The notes beneath the pieces are model-generated. The model had not been told where the DNA came from. It saw nothing but the letters and a program-made list of their open reading frames with translations, and ran no database searches. The position numbers were made by a program, and so were the translations under genes. 64,000 nt of DNA from Flavobacteriaceae bacterium. Its GTDB lineage: Bacteria > Bacteroidota > Bacteroidia > Flavobacteriales > Flavobacteriaceae. Below, piece after piece: positions 54,669 through 64,000 of the stretch. Positions within the stretch are counted from its first letter, which is position 1; the number at the start of each line of letters is the position of its first letter. Where the stretch lies: positions 45,515 to 109,514 of the forward strand of contig JAQWSC010000001.1 in assembly GCA_029243385.1 (NCBI GenBank), read 5' to 3'.

Positions 54669-55585
54669 TTGGTCTTTCTTTTTAAAGGCAAAGTGCTGCA
54701 TCGAAACAATCCCTCTTGTTTGGAAATTTCAGCATAGGAAACTTCTTCTACAGTCAGATTTTTACTTCGTAGCCACCCGTTGAGTCTTACAAAAGAAGGG
54801 TCAGAAACCACCACCGTTGGTGAAATTGAAAATACATTGCTGTTCATGTGATACATTTCGTCCTTTGTAATGAAATGGATGTTTTCTTTTCCAAAAAAAT
54901 CAATTAGCCATAGCAATTGATCGACCTTGGTGAATCCTTCCGAATGCATGATCGCATAATGACTTCCTACAGGTTGAAAACAACAATCCAAGTGCAAAGC
55001 ATTGTTATGAGCTTCTAATACAGATTTATTCAAGTCAAAAGGAACGACCTTTTTGTTAGGAAAAAAATTTTGCAGACTTTGGACTGCTTCTACGTTGGTT
55101 CGAGCGGTAATTATTTCAGGATAGTCCTCGCCTTGATAAATACCTACAAAAATATAATCATTGTGAAGTATTACATCTCCTCCTTCTATGTGAACGTTTG
55201 GCTGAAATTCAATCACCCGATCGGGATCCATTTGTTGAATAATGGAGTCAATAGCCTTCAATTCGGGAGCTCTTAGCGGAAGAATGTTGGATTTGAAAAA
55301 ACAGTTTTCGATAACAAACCCAATATCTCTCGCAAAAATCTGATTACACTGCTCTAAAATATCAGGACGATATACTTGCACACTGTACTTTTTAAGGACA
55401 CTTTCAAAAGCGGTCATTTCTTGCACCATATCAGATTCTTTCGGATAGGTTCCGTTGAGAATATGACTTCGCGATTTTGGATCGTAAACATCCTCAAGAG
55501 AAGGCACACCACCCATGCTTTGTGCAGTCCCTAAAATAACAGATTCTAGGGTTGCTGTTTCGTTACAAACTGAAATTGAAATCAA
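54665..55585 (-). CDS. Dimethylarginine dimethylaminohydrolase-like enzyme
   Basis: A 306-residue member of the same fold as its neighbour. Active-site blocks are FARDIGFVIEN near residue 89, HIEGGDVILHND near 132, LHLDCCFQPVGSHY near 200 (catalytic His), and the nucleophile Cys in LFRCSTLPL near the C-terminus. It may hydrolyse methylarginines, arginine or citrulline; these are not separable by eye. The start is TTG at 55585; no ATG is in frame and this start fits the family length. A 21-bp palindrome (55584-55604) overlaps the start. Coupled to the ctlX-like gene; gltA is 42 bp upstream. Confidence 0.82.
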   Translation of the reverse strand: MISISVCNETATLESVILGTAQSMGGVPSLEDVYDPKSRSHILNGTYPKESDMVQEMTAFESVLKKYSVQVYRPDILEQCNQIFARDIGFVIENCFFKSNILPLRAPELKAIDSIIQQMDPDRVIEFQPNVHIEGGDVILHNDYIFVGIYQGEDYPEIITARTNVEAVQSLQNFFPNKKVVPFDLNKSVLEAHNNALHLDCCFQPVGSHYAIMHSEGFTKVDQLLWLIDFFGKENIHFITKDEMYHMNSNVFSISPTVVVSDPSFVRLNGWLRSKNLTVEEVSYAEISKQEGLFRCSTLPLKRKTK

Positions 55586-55604
55586 ACCAAATAGTATTTG
55601 GTTT
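55584..55604. repeat. 21-bp palindrome at the DDAH-like start
   Basis: AAACCAAATA, one base, TATTTGGTTT: a perfect 10-bp inverted repeat that includes the first bases of the TTG start codon on the minus strand. Could be an operator or an RNA hairpin that hides the start. Confidence 0.45.
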
Positions 55605-55627
55605 AAAGTTATAAATTATCGAAGAAA

Positions 55628-56911
55628 TTAGCGCAAGTCTACGTCAACAAAATTTCTAACTTTGGGTCCAACATACAATTGACGGGGTCTTCCAATGGGT
55701 TCTTTTTGCAAACGCATTTCACGCCATTGCGCAATCCAACCTGGCAGTCGTCCGAGCGCAAACATAACCGTAAACATCTCAGTAGGGATTCCAAGAGCTT
55801 TGTAAATGATTCCTGAGTAAAAATCTACGTTGGGGTACAACTTGCGATCTACAAAATAAGGATCCTCTAGCGCTTCTTTTTCAAGTCCCTTTGCGATATC
55901 TAAAATAGGATCAACCACTCCCAAATCACCCAAAACTTCATCTGCGGTAGCTTTAATAATTCGTGCTCTAGGATCAAAGTTTTTATATACACGATGCCCA
56001 AATCCCATCAATCGGAAGGGATCGCTTTTGTCTTTGGCTTTAGCCATGTATTTTTTGGTGTCCCCACCATCTGCCTCGATTGCATAAAGCATTTCTACAA
56101 CGGCTTGATTGGCACCGCCATGAAGCGGACCCCAAAGGGCAGAAATACCTGCGGAAATGGATGCGAACAAACCAGCATGGGATGAACCTACAATTCGAAC
56201 CGTAGATGTAGAACAATTTTGTTCGTGGTCAGCGTGTAAAATTAACAGCTTGTTGATAGCACGGACAATAATATCATTCTGCTCATAGGGTTTATTGGGC
56301 TTACTAAACATCATTTTAGTTATGTTTTCTACATAACCCAAAGAATAATCGCCATAATTCAATGGCAATCCTTCTCTTTTTCTGAACACCCATGAAACAA
56401 TAACCGGTAACTTTGCCAATAATTTGACAATAGCTTCGTACATCTCACTTTCAGAATTGACATTAACAGAGGAAGGATTGAAGGAGGTTAGCGCACTTGT
56501 CAAAGAGGATAGCACGCCCATTGGATGCGCAGATTTAGGAAAACTTTCCAAAATCTTTTTCAAGTCCTCATCCACAATAGAATGGTCTTTGATATCATTC
56601 AGAAATTTTTCTTTTTGATCTTTTTTTGGTAAATCACCAAATATCAGCAAGAAAGCTACATCTGTAAAATCGGCATTATTGGCTAGTTCTTCGATATCAT
56701 AGCCTCTATACCTTAAAATTCCTTTTTCACCGTCCAAAAAAGTAATAGAACTCTTACAAGAACCCGTGTTTTTGTAACCAGAATCCAAGGTAATAACATT
56801 GGATTGTCCGCGCAAAGATTTGATATCTATGGCGACTTCGTCTTCAGTTCCAACAAGAACGGGTAAGTCAATATTTTGATTGTTAACAGTAAGGGTTGCT
56901 TTATCTGACAT
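55628..56911 (-). CDS. gltA: Citrate synthase
   Basis: First TCA-cycle enzyme, condensing acetyl-CoA and oxaloacetate. The 427-residue protein is of the hexameric bacterial type with an N-terminal beta domain (residues ~1-60). Catalytic residues are His in LHADHEQNCSTSTVR (about 228), His in GFGHRVYKNFDPR (about 305) and Asp in NVDFYSGIIYKALG (about 360). It ends 42 bp before the DDAH-like gene. A TAAATTTG box 46 bp upstream gives it its own promoter downstream of eno. Confidence 0.96.
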   Translation of the reverse strand: MSDKATLTVNNQNIDLPVLVGTEDEVAIDIKSLRGQSNVITLDSGYKNTGSCKSSITFLDGEKGILRYRGYDIEELANNADFTDVAFLLIFGDLPKKDQKEKFLNDIKDHSIVDEDLKKILESFPKSAHPMGVLSSLTSALTSFNPSSVNVNSESEMYEAIVKLLAKLPVIVSWVFRKREGLPLNYGDYSLGYVENITKMMFSKPNKPYEQNDIIVRAINKLLILHADHEQNCSTSTVRIVGSSHAGLFASISAGISALWGPLHGGANQAVVEMLYAIEADGGDTKKYMAKAKDKSDPFRLMGFGHRVYKNFDPRARIIKATADEVLGDLGVVDPILDIAKGLEKEALEDPYFVDRKLYPNVDFYSGIIYKALGIPTEMFTVMFALGRLPGWIAQWREMRLQKEPIGRPRQLYVGPKVRNFVDVDLR

Positions 56912-56957
56912 AGATAGATATGAATATTCTTTAAATGAATGCGCTTTTTGAGTTTTG

Positions 56958-56965
56958 CAAATTTA
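56958..56965 (-). promoter_or_regulatory. -7 box for gltA
   Basis: On the minus strand TAAATTTG matches TAnnTTTG, 46 bp before the gltA ATG, in the 101-bp gap after eno. No -33 TTG. Confidence 0.45.
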
Positions 56966-57012
56966 CAAAAAATCCCTCATTTAATGGGCTTAAAACCGAA
57001 ACAAAAAGTGAC

Positions 57013-58305
57013 TTATCGATTGATTTTAAATGCTTTCTCTTGCGGGTAATAAGCTGAATTTCCTAATTCTTCCTCAATTCTTAATAATTGATTGTACTTT
57101 GCCATACGATCGCTTCGTGAAGCAGAACCTGTTTTAATTTGTCCCGTGTTCAATGCAACAGCCAAATCAGCTATTGTATTGTCTTCTGTTTCTCCCGATC
57201 GGTGTGACATCACAGAGGTAAATCCCGCGTTATGCGCCATAGTGACTGCATCTATAGTTTCTGACAATGTTCCAATTTGATTTACTTTAATCAAAATTGA
57301 ATTGGCTATGTTTTCATCGACTCCTTTGGAAAGACGCTCGACATTGGTAACGAACAAATCATCTCCAACTAGCTGAACATTTTCACCTACTTTTTCAGTC
57401 AATGATTTCCATCCGTCCCAATCGTTTTCGTCCATTCCGTCTTCAATTGAAATTATAGGGTAAGAACGCGTCAATTCAGCTAAATAAGCTGCTTGTTCTT
57501 CTGAAGTTCTAACTTTGCCTTTATCACCTTCGAATTTTGTGTAGTCATACACTCCGTTTTCATAAAACTCAGCAGAGGCACAATCAAGAGCAATCATCAC
57601 ATCATCGCCAGCTTTGTATCCTGCGTTTGAAACTGCTAGGATGATAGTATCTAAAGCGTCTTCTGTTCCGTCGAGTGTAGGAGCAAATCCTCCTTCGTCA
57701 CCAACAGCAGTACTCAATCCACGGTCGTGCAACACTTTTTTAAGGTGGTGGAAAATTTCAGTTCCCATTTGCATAGCGTGCGTAAACGTAGTCGCTTTGA
57801 CAGGCATCACCATAAACTCTTGAAAAGCAATGGGTGCATCGGAGTGAGAGCCTCCGTTGATGATATTCATCATAGGAACAGGAAGCGTGTGAGCGCTGGT
57901 TCCTCCAACATAACGATAGAGCGGCATTCCCAATTCATTGGCAGCGGCTTTGGCTATTGCTAAAGAAACTCCAAGAATAGCATTTGCACCTAATTTTGAT
58001 TTGTTGGGAGTTCCATCCAAGTCGATCATCATTTGATCCAACCCTTTTTGCTCAAACACAGAGCTACCAACAACCTCAGGAGCAATGATGTCATTAACAT
58101 TTTTAACGGCATTTAAAACACCTTTTCCCATATAAGCACTTCCACCGTCTCTAAGCTCAACGGCTTCATGTTCTCCTGTAGAGGCGCCTGACGGCACGGC
58201 AGCACGGCCTAAAACACCGTTTTCAGTGACTACGTCAACTTCAACGGTAGGATTTCCTCGTGAATCTAAAATTTGTCGTGCGTGAACGTTAATGATAATG
58301 CTCAT
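57013..58305 (-). CDS. eno: Enolase
   Basis: Glycolytic 2-phosphoglycerate dehydratase, Mg-dependent. The 430-residue protein has GNPTVEVDV near residue 17, the acid/base Glu region VGDEGGFAP near 206, metal Asp in [12 protein letters not shown] near 288, [11 protein letters not shown] near 312, the catalytic Lys in LIKVNQIGT near 340, and [10 protein letters not shown] near 368. It begins 7 bp after carA on the same strand and is probably co-transcribed with it. Enolase is also an RNA degradosome partner in some bacteria; that is not shown here. Confidence 0.97.
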   Translation of the reverse strand: MSIIINVHARQILDSRGNPTVEVDVVTENGVLGRAAVPSGASTGEHEAVELRDGGSAYMGKGVLNAVKNVNDIIAPEVVGSSVFEQKGLDQMMIDLDGTPNKSKLGANAILGVSLAIAKAAANELGMPLYRYVGGTSAHTLPVPMMNIINGGSHSDAPIAFQEFMVMPVKATTFTHAMQMGTEIFHHLKKVLHDRGLSTAVGDEGGFAPTLDGTEDALDTIILAVSNAGYKAGDDVMIALDCASAEFYENGVYDYTKFEGDKGKVRTSEEQAAYLAELTRSYPIISIEDGMDENDWDGWKSLTEKVGENVQLVGDDLFVTNVERLSKGVDENIANSILIKVNQIGTLSETIDAVTMAHNAGFTSVMSHRSGETEDNTIADLAVALNTGQIKTGSASRSDRMAKYNQLLRIEEELGNSAYYPQEKAFKINR

Positions 58306-58312
58306 AATGTGA

Positions 58313-59425
58313 TTATTTTTTATGTGTTTTGATTAAATGTATAAATTGATCGAATAAATAAGACGAATCGTGAGGTCCGGGACTTGCCTCTGGGTGATAC
58401 TGAACTGAAAAACAATTTTTGTTTTTCAGTTTAATTCCTGCTACCGTATGGTCATTTAAATGAACATGAGTGATTTCAACATCTGGGTGCGATTCGGTAT
58501 CTTCTCTGCTAATTGCAAAGCCATGATTTTGGGAAGTGATTTCTCCTTTACCCGTTTCCAAGTTTTTGACAGGGTGGTTGATTCCACGATGTCCGTTGTG
58601 CATTTTGTATGTCGAAATACCGTTGGCAAGAGCGATGACTTGGTGTCCTAAACAAATACCAAACAAGGGTAAGTTTTGATTTATAATTTCTTTGGCAACT
58701 TCTTGCGCTTCCTTTAGAGGCTGTGGATCACCAGGGCCGTTGGACAAGAAATATCCGTCAGGATTCCACGCGCTCATTTCTTCAAATGATGTATTGTAGG
58801 GAAACACTTTTATGTATGCATCGCGACTCGATAGGTTGCGTAAAATATTTTTCTTTATCCCAATATCCAAGGCTGCAATTTTATAGGTAGCATTTTCATT
58901 ACCAAAGTAGTACGGTTCTTTTGTGGATACCTTAGAGGCCAATTCCAACCCTTTCATGGGAGGGATTTTTGAAAGTTCTTTTTTGAGAGTGTCAACATTA
59001 TCAACGTCAGTGGAAATCACTGCGTTCATAGCACCGTTGTCTCTAATATAACTAACCAATGCACGAGTATCGACATCGGAAATTGCGATTAAATTCTCTT
59101 TTTTAAACAACTCCTCTAACGATCTTGTTGCAGCTGGACGTGAGTAGTCGTAGCTAAAGTTCTTACAAATAAGTCCAGAAATTTTGATGTTATCAGATTC
59201 CATGTCATCGTCAGAAACTCCGTAGTTTCCGATATGCGCATTGGTGGCCACCATTAATTGACCGTAATAGGATGGATCTGAAAAAATTTCTTGATAACCT
59301 GTCATTCCTGTGTTAAAACAAACTTCTCCAAAAGCATTTCCTTCGACACCTACAGATTTTCCATGAAAAATAGTTCCATCTTCTAATAAAATAAGGGCTT
59401 TTTTTCGGACTTGATATGTACTCAT
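58313..59425 (-). CDS. carA: Carbamoyl-phosphate synthase small subunit
   Basis: Glutaminase subunit giving ammonia to CarB for arginine and pyrimidine synthesis. The ATG at 59425 is used (370 residues); a TTG two codons upstream is less likely. The N-terminal domain has [13 protein letters not shown] and [20 protein letters not shown]; the class I amidotransferase triad is Cys in [12 protein letters not shown] (about 249), and His and Glu in [10 protein letters not shown] (about 345). carB is not adjacent. A terminator separates it from rplQ. Confidence 0.96.
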   Translation of the reverse strand: MSTYQVRKKALILLEDGTIFHGKSVGVEGNAFGEVCFNTGMTGYQEIFSDPSYYGQLMVATNAHIGNYGVSDDDMESDNIKISGLICKNFSYDYSRPAATRSLEELFKKENLIAISDVDTRALVSYIRDNGAMNAVISTDVDNVDTLKKELSKIPPMKGLELASKVSTKEPYYFGNENATYKIAALDIGIKKNILRNLSSRDAYIKVFPYNTSFEEMSAWNPDGYFLSNGPGDPQPLKEAQEVAKEIINQNLPLFGICLGHQVIALANGISTYKMHNGHRGINHPVKNLETGKGEITSQNHGFAISREDTESHPDVEITHVHLNDHTVAGIKLKNKNCFSVQYHPEASPGPHDSSYLFDQFIHLIKTHKK

Positions 59426-59458
59426 TCGCAACTAATTTTTATTTCGACACAAAATAAC

Positions 59459-59493
59459 ATAAAAAAAAGGATAATCTTAAATGATTATCCTTT
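59459..59493 (-). terminator. Terminator of the ribosomal operon
   Basis: AAAGGATAATC, loop TTAAAT, GATTATCCTTT form a perfect 11-bp stem; on the minus strand it is followed by a T-run. It lies 19 bp after the rplQ stop and before carA. Confidence 0.8.
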
Positions 59494-59511
59494 GAACTTA
59501 TTAAGAATCTG

Positions 59512-60087
59512 TTAAGATTCTGTTGATTTATCTGAATCAGGCTTTTTTACCTCCTCTTCAGAAGCTGCTTCTTCTACAGGGGCCTCTTCAACAGCTTTGG
59601 TTTCCTCAACAACTGCTTCTACTGGTTCTTTCACCTCTTCTGTATTTTCAACGACTTCAGCTTCATCGGTCGCTTTTTTGGAACGACGTCTTCTTTTTCT
59701 TCCTTTAGAAGCTTCCTTATTATAAACGTCATTGTAATCCACCAATTCAATCATTGCCATATCGGCATTATCTCCTAAACGATTTCCGAGTTTGATAATT
59801 CGTGTATATCCACCAGGGCGATCTCCAACTTTTTGAGAAATCTCGCGAAATAATTCGGTCACAGCATACTTGTCTCTTAACGAACTGAATACAATTCGAC
59901 GATTGTGAGTACTGTCATTTTTTGATTTCGTAATCAAAGGCTCTACAAATTGCTTCAAGGCTTTGGCCTTAGCAACTGTGGTGTGGATTCTTTTGTGCTC
60001 TATAAGGGAAGATGCCATGTTGGCCAACATCGACTTACGATGGGCAGTTTTTCTACCAAGATGGGATACTTTTTTTCCGTGTCTCAT
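59512..60087 (-). CDS. rplQ: Ribosomal protein L17, with acidic tail
   Basis: Large-subunit protein. Residues 1-~120 are the conserved L17 core ([21 protein letters not shown]...). Then comes a basic stretch, [10 protein letters not shown], and a Glu-rich tail of about 55 residues ([13 protein letters not shown]...). The extended tail is common in Bacteroidetes L17 and absent from E. coli; its role is not known. It is 24 bp downstream of rpoA. Confidence 0.95.
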   Translation of the reverse strand: MRHGKKVSHLGRKTAHRKSMLANMASSLIEHKRIHTTVAKAKALKQFVEPLITKSKNDSTHNRRIVFSSLRDKYAVTELFREISQKVGDRPGGYTRIIKLGNRLGDNADMAMIELVDYNDVYNKEASKGRKRRRRSKKATDEAEVVENTEEVKEPVEAVVEETKAVEEAPVEEAASEEEVKKPDSDKSTES

Positions 60088-60111
60088 AATTCTATACTAT
60101 AAAAAGACGTG

Positions 60112-61104
60112 TTAGTCTTTATCTAATTTATACTTAGTTAAGTCCATTCCGAAGTTGAGTCCTTTAACAACAACCAATTCTTCGAGTTCAGTCAATGATT
60201 TTTTACCAAAGTTTCTAAACTTCATCAAATCGCTTTTGTTAAATGAAACCAAATCTCCGAGAGTATCTACTTCGGCTGCTTTCAAACAATTCAACGCACG
60301 AACAGAAAGATCCATGTCAATCAATTTGGTTTTAAGCAACTGACGCATATGCAGCGATTCTTCATCGTAAGTTTCTGTTTGCGCAATTTCATCAGCTTCT
60401 AGTGTGATACGCTCATCTGAAAACAACATGAAATGGTGAATCAATGTTTTGGCTGCTTCTGTCAAAGCATCTTTAGGATGGATTGATCCATCGGTAATAA
60501 TTTCGAAAACTAGTTTTTCGTAATCTGTTTTTTGCTCAACACGAAAGTTTTCGATGCTGTATTTTACATTTTTTACCGGAGTATATACAGAATCAACAGC
60601 AATAGTACCTAGGGCTGCGTTTACTTTTTTATTTTCTTCTGCAGGAACATATCCACGTCCTTTTTCAATGGTAAATTCAATGTTAAGTGTAACACTTTTA
60701 TCCATTGTACAAATTACCAAGTCAGGATTCAATACCTGAAATCCGGAAATAAATTTCTGGAAATCACCAGCGGTAAGTTGGTTTTGACCTGCAACAGAAA
60801 CCGAAACAGTTTCGTTATCAACCGTGTCGATTTGACGTTTGAAGCGAACTTGTTTGAGATTCAATATAATTTCTGTCACATCTTCTTCAACACCAGGAAT
60901 GGTTGAAAATTCGTGATCTACTTTATCAATTCGAACCGATGTAATCGCAAATCCTTCCAAAGAAGAAAGCAAAACACGACGAAGCGCATTTCCAACAGTT
61001 AAACCATATCCGGGCTCAAGCGGTCTGAATTCGAATTTTCCTTCGAACTCATTGGAGTCGATCATGATTACTTTATCGGGTTTTTGAAAACTAAATACTG
61101 CCAT
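60112..61104 (-). CDS. rpoA: RNA polymerase alpha subunit
   Basis: A 330-residue subunit that dimerises to start core assembly. The N-terminal domain (residues ~1-230) has [20 protein letters not shown] near 33; the C-terminal domain (~250-325), [22 protein letters not shown], binds DNA and activators. Length is normal. Sits between rpsD and rplQ in the usual alpha-operon order. Confidence 0.97.
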   Translation of the reverse strand: MAVFSFQKPDKVIMIDSNEFEGKFEFRPLEPGYGLTVGNALRRVLLSSLEGFAITSVRIDKVDHEFSTIPGVEEDVTEIILNLKQVRFKRQIDTVDNETVSVSVAGQNQLTAGDFQKFISGFQVLNPDLVICTMDKSVTLNIEFTIEKGRGYVPAEENKKVNAALGTIAVDSVYTPVKNVKYSIENFRVEQKTDYEKLVFEIITDGSIHPKDALTEAAKTLIHHFMLFSDERITLEADEIAQTETYDEESLHMRQLLKTKLIDMDLSVRALNCLKAAEVDTLGDLVSFNKSDLMKFRNFGKKSLTELEELVVVKGLNFGMDLTKYKLDKD

Positions 61105-61120
61105 AATATTCTTCTTATTA

Positions 61121-61726
61121 TTATTTCGAATACAATTCGACGATTAATTGCTCTTTAATATTTTCTGGAATTTGTAAACGTTCTGGGATAGAAACAAGCG
61201 TTCCTTCTTTCGTTTCGGAATTCCAAGTAATCCATTCGTACACAGCTGCGTGAGCACTCAAAGAAACTTCAATAGATTCTAAAGATTTTGATTTTTCACG
61301 AACACCAACAACGTCTCCTGCTTTGAGGATATGCGAAGGGATATTCATGATTTTACCATTAAGGGTGATGTGTCTGTGACCAACCAACTGGCGGGCAGCA
61401 CTTCGAGTTGGAGCAATTCCCATTCTGTAAACAACATTGTCTAAGCGAGATTCACATAATTGAAGTAAAACTTCACCTGTAACATCTTTGCTTCGATTGG
61501 CTCTTTCAAAAAGGTTTCTAAATTGACGTTCTAAGATACCGTAAGTGTACTTAGCTTTTTGCTTTTCCATTAACTGGATAGCATATTCTGATTTTTTTCC
61601 ACGACGACGGTTGTTTCCGTGTTGTCCTGGAGGGTAATTTCTTTTTTCAAATGCCTTATCTTCTCCGAAGATGGCTTCGCCAAATTTTCTAGCGATTTTG
61701 GATTTTGGACCGGTGTATCTTGCCAT
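61121..61726 (-). CDS. rpsD: Ribosomal protein S4
   Basis: 16S-binding assembly protein of 201 residues. It starts [17 protein letters not shown] and includes the S4 RNA-binding domain, [28 protein letters not shown] (about residues 93-120). It starts 82 bp after rpsK, the widest gap in this operon, which contains a nested hairpin. Confidence 0.97.
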   Translation of the reverse strand: MARYTGPKSKIARKFGEAIFGEDKAFEKRNYPPGQHGNNRRRGKKSEYAIQLMEKQKAKYTYGILERQFRNLFERANRSKDVTGEVLLQLCESRLDNVVYRMGIAPTRSAARQLVGHRHITLNGKIMNIPSHILKAGDVVGVREKSKSLESIEVSLSAHAAVYEWITWNSETKEGTLVSIPERLQIPENIKEQLIVELYSK

Positions 61727-61748
61727 TTGTTTTTGTTTAGTAAAAAGG

Positions 61749-61780
61749 GATTGTGAATTAAGGTCGTTCCTTCGACAATC
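61749..61780 (-). promoter_or_regulatory. Nested hairpin in the rpsK-rpsD gap
   Basis: Outer arms GATTGT (61749-61754) and ACAATC (61775-61780) enclose inner arms AAGG and CCTT. In mRNA it lies 23-54 nt before the rpsD start, so it could be an S4 autoregulatory site. No pseudoknot was modelled. Confidence 0.35.
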
Positions 61781-61808
61781 AGATTCCTTTTGTATGGTTT
61801 ATAATAAT

Positions 61809-62192
61809 TTATACTCTTCTTCTCTTAGGTGGACGACAACCGTTGTGTGGCATTGGGGTAACATCAACGATTTCGTTAACTTCAACTCCGTTGTTGTGAA
61901 TGGTTCTGATTGCAGACTCACGTCCGTTTCCTGGACCTTTCACAAAAACTTTTACTTTTCTAAGGCCTGCTTCATGAGCAACTTTAACAGCATCTTCTGC
62001 AGCTAGTTGTGCTGCATAGGGAGTGTTCTTTTTGGAACCTCTAAAGCCCATTTTTCCGGCAGATGACCAAGAAATAACTTCTCCTTTTTTATTAGTCAAA
62101 GAGATGATAATGTTGTTGAATGAAGCTGTGATATGCGCTTCACCTGTTGACTCTACGAGTACTTTGCGTTTTTTTGAACTTGCTTTCGCCAT
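61809..62192 (-). CDS. rpsK: Ribosomal protein S11
   Basis: A 127-residue platform protein of the small subunit. Conserved blocks are [20 protein letters not shown] and the C-terminal [17 protein letters not shown]. It is 9 bp after rpsM. Confidence 0.97.
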   Translation of the reverse strand: MAKASSKKRKVLVESTGEAHITASFNNIIISLTNKKGEVISWSSAGKMGFRGSKKNTPYAAQLAAEDAVKVAHEAGLRKVKVFVKGPGNGRESAIRTIHNNGVEVNEIVDVTPMPHNGCRPPKRRRV

Positions 62193-62201
62193 CGTTATCG
62201 A

Positions 62202-62576
62202 TTATTTAGTTACTTTTTTCTTGTTAGCAACTGTTTTTCTTTTTCCTTTTCGAGTTCTGGAGTTGTTTTTGGTTCGTTGACCTCTTAGGGGTAAACCTAC
62301 ACGGTGACGAATTCCTCTGTAACATCCAATATCCATCAATCGTTTGATGTTCAATTGATTTTCAGAACGAAGTTCTCCTTCAATTTTAAATGTTCCAACA
62401 GCATCACGAATGCGACCCGTTTCCTCATCAGTCCAGTCAGACACTTTGGTGTTTTCTGCTACTTTAGCGACTTCTAAAATCTTTTGCGCACGGCTTCTTC
62501 CTATTCCAAAGATATAGGTCAATGCGATAACGCCTCTCTTTTGTTTTGGGATATCAACCCCTGAAATTCTTGCCAT
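62202..62576 (-). CDS. rpsM: Ribosomal protein S13
   Basis: A 124-residue head protein of the small subunit contacting L5 and P-site tRNA. It starts [26 protein letters not shown] and ends with the basic tail [20 protein letters not shown]. Confidence 0.97.
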   Translation of the reverse strand: MARISGVDIPKQKRGVIALTYIFGIGRSRAQKILEVAKVAENTKVSDWTDEETGRIRDAVGTFKIEGELRSENQLNIKRLMDIGCYRGIRHRVGLPLRGQRTKNNSRTRKGKRKTVANKKKVTK

Positions 62577-62581
62577 ATTAA

Positions 62582-62698
62582 TTATCCTTGTCTTTGTTTG
62601 AATCGAGGATTCTTTTTGTTAATAACGTACAAACGTCCTTTTCGACGTACAATTTTGCACTCGGGACTTCTTTTTTTAATTGATGCTCTTACTTTCAT
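62582..62698 (-). CDS. rpmJ: Ribosomal protein L36
   Basis: A 38-residue gene found by direct reading: [19 protein letters not shown] then [19 protein letters not shown]. It fits between infA (5 bp upstream) and rpsM (5 bp downstream). A single Cys and His-less sequence fits the variant without the CCCH zinc motif. Confidence 0.95.
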   Translation of the reverse strand: MKVRASIKKRSPECKIVRRKGRLYVINKKNPRFKQRQG

Positions 62699-62703
62699 TT
62701 TCT

Positions 62704-62919
62704 TTAGTATCGATAAGTAATCCGTGCTTTTGTAAGGTCGTACGGACTCATTTCTAATTTCACTTTATCTCCAGGTAACAATTTAATGTAGTGCATTCTC
62801 ATTTTTCCTGAGATATGCGCAGTAACCACATGACCATTTTCCAATTCAACGCGAAACATTGCATTGGAAAGGGCTTCGATGATGGATCCATCTTGTTCTA
62901 TTGCTGCTTGTTTTGCCAT
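62704..62919 (-). CDS. infA: Translation initiation factor IF-1
   Basis: A 71-residue OB-fold protein ([27 protein letters not shown]) that closes the ribosomal A site in initiation. Its ATG overlaps the secY stop codon by 1 bp, so the two are translationally coupled. Confidence 0.97.
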   Translation of the reverse strand: MAKQAAIEQDGSIIEALSNAMFRVELENGHVVTAHISGKMRMHYIKLLPGDKVKLEMSPYDLTKARITYRY

Positions 62920-64000
62920 TAAGCTGTACCTTTTCTGTTTTTACCGGTCTTCATTAAACCATCGTAATGACGATTTAACAAATACGCATTTACTTGTTGA
63001 ATGGTGTCTATTGCAACACCTACCATAATCAATAACGAGGTTCCTCCATAAAATAAAGCCCAACCTTGTTGCATGTCCAACAGCTGATAAACTACAGCTG
63101 GAAGCACAGAAACAAACGCAAGGAATAACGATCCAGGGAAGGTTATTTGTGACATTACTTTATCTAAAAAATCGGCTGTTTCTGTTCCGGGACGAATACC
63201 AGGAACAAAACCACCACTTCGTTTCAAATCATCTGACATTTTGTTTGTCGGAACAGTGATTGCTGTATAAAAGTATGTGAAAATAATAATCAATACCGCA
63301 AACAATATGTTGTACCACAAACCAAATATATCAGAGAATGATGCTTGCATCCATTGACCTACATTGGAATCTCCCAGAAGGCTTCCAAGATATGCAGGAG
63401 CAAACATAATTGCTTGTGCAAAGATAATAGGCATTACGCCAGAAGCATTTAATTTTAAAGGAATGAATTGTCTTGCTCCAAATATATTTTTCTCATAGCT
63501 ACCACTTGCAGTTCTCCTTGCATATTGTACAGGGATTTTTCGAACAGCCATCACTAACATGATAGAAGCCAATATAATAACAAACCATATTACTAATTCA
63601 ATTAGTATCATAATCATACCACCATTAGATTCCATTACCCTTGAAGCAAATTCTTGAGCAAAAGATTGTGGTAATCTAGCGATAATTCCTACCATAATTA
63701 AAATAGAGATACCGTTTCCAATACCTTTATCTGTAATTTTCTCTCCTAACCACATTGCAAATACACAACCAGTAACAAGTATAATTGTAGATGAAACATA
63801 AAATATAGTTGTTTGGCCTATTATAAAAGCTTCAACAGGTACGCCTAAAGCTGGTAAGCCAATTAAGTAAGTAGGTGCTTGAAGCAGACAAATACCGATG
63901 GTTAACCATCTAGTAATTTGATTGATCTTTTTTCTACCACTTTCTCCTTCTTTTTGTAATTTTTGTAAATAAGGAATTGCTATTTGCATTAATTGGACTA
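62919..64000 (-). CDS. secY: Protein translocase SecY (5' end beyond the window)
   Basis: Central channel of the Sec translocon. About 360 C-terminal residues are present, covering helices from the middle of the protein to the end. The ATG at 63989 is internal: the codons before it read VQL, matching the SecY segment before [16 protein letters not shown], and the full protein should be about 450 residues. The [20 protein letters not shown] block near the C-terminal third is typical. It is the most upstream gene of the operon in this window. Confidence 0.95.
   Translation of the reverse strand, partial: VQLMQIAIPYLQKLQKEGESGRKKINQITRWLTIGICLLQAPTYLIGLPALGVPVEAFIIGQTTIFYVSSTIILVTGCVFAMWLGEKITDKGIGNGISILIMVGIIARLPQSFAQEFASRVMESNGGMIMILIELVIWFVIILASIMLVMAVRKIPVQYARRTASGSYEKNIFGARQFIPLKLNASGVMPIIFAQAIMFAPAYLGSLLGDSNVGQWMQASFSDIFGLWYNILFAVLIIIFTYFYTAITVPTNKMSDDLKRSGGFVPGIRPGTETADFLDKVMSQITFPGSLFLAFVSVLPAVVYQLLDMQQGWALFYGGTSLLIMVGVAIDTIQQVNAYLLNRHYDGLMKTGKNRKGTA

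Noticed and set aside
59501..59520. Second inverted repeat (AGAATCT/AGATTCT) at the rplQ end
   Set aside because: It lies within the last codons and lacks a T-run; the terminator is the stronger hairpin 8 bp further.

Overview
The window reads as chromosome of a marine member of the Flavobacteriia (phylum Bacteroidetes). The evidence is: moderately AT-rich DNA, promoters of the Bacteroidetes type (TAnnTTTG at -7, sometimes TTG near -33), almost no Shine-Dalgarno sites, a type IX secretion system substrate followed by a PorP/SprF-type helper, a bacillithiol deacetylase, and a DTE-type proteorhodopsin divergent from a Blh retinal-forming oxygenase. Species cannot be fixed from the sequence alone.

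Layout. 1-3.2 kb: 3' end of an M28 peptidase, tRNA-His, bshB1, a HAD phosphatase, an exported glutathione peroxidase. 2.8-7.6 kb: a minus-strand run DUF1599 - DoxX-like - DppB-type permease - tpiA - prmA - clpS. 7.7-9.3 kb: folP and diadenylate cyclase cdaA, tail to tail with an ABC exporter and truA. 11.9-16.2 kb: phosphodiesterase and purL. 16.3-24.1 kb: a fatty-acid beta-oxidation cluster (acyl-CoA synthetase, MarR regulator, HCDH/ECH fusion, thiolase, acyl-CoA dehydrogenase), with a 24-bp perfect palindrome in front of marR. 24.3-40.1 kb: a 4935-residue repeat adhesin with a type B sorting domain, and its SprF partner. 40.1-45.8 kb: CBS-like PLP enzyme, LolE-like permease, NamZ muramidase, YkgJ protein, queE, a lipoprotein and a VOC protein. 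45.8-46.9 kb: a probable integron-like gene cassette (DUF4145 gene plus an attC-like structured tail). 46.9-53.8 kb: folD, ffh, blh, proteorhodopsin, argS, two small genes. 53.7-59.4 kb: two arginine-deiminase-superfamily enzymes, gltA, eno, carA. 59.5-64 kb: end of the ribosomal operon, rplQ-rpoA-rpsD-rpsK-rpsM-rpmJ-infA-secY (secY runs off the right edge).

How the genes work together. Most of the window is core metabolism and information processing in tightly packed operons. Three convergent pairs share their stop codons in a 4-bp overlap. The accessory or lifestyle genes are the giant adhesin/SprF pair (surface attachment or gliding), the proteorhodopsin/Blh pair (light-driven proton pumping with retinal made from carotene), the beta-oxidation operon with its likely autorepressor, and the cassette next to folD. 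No CRISPR array, prophage, insertion sequence or toxin-antitoxin pair was found. The strongest candidate for something little described is the attC-like cassette at 45.8-46.9 kb, followed by the 32+7 repeat architecture of the adhesin.
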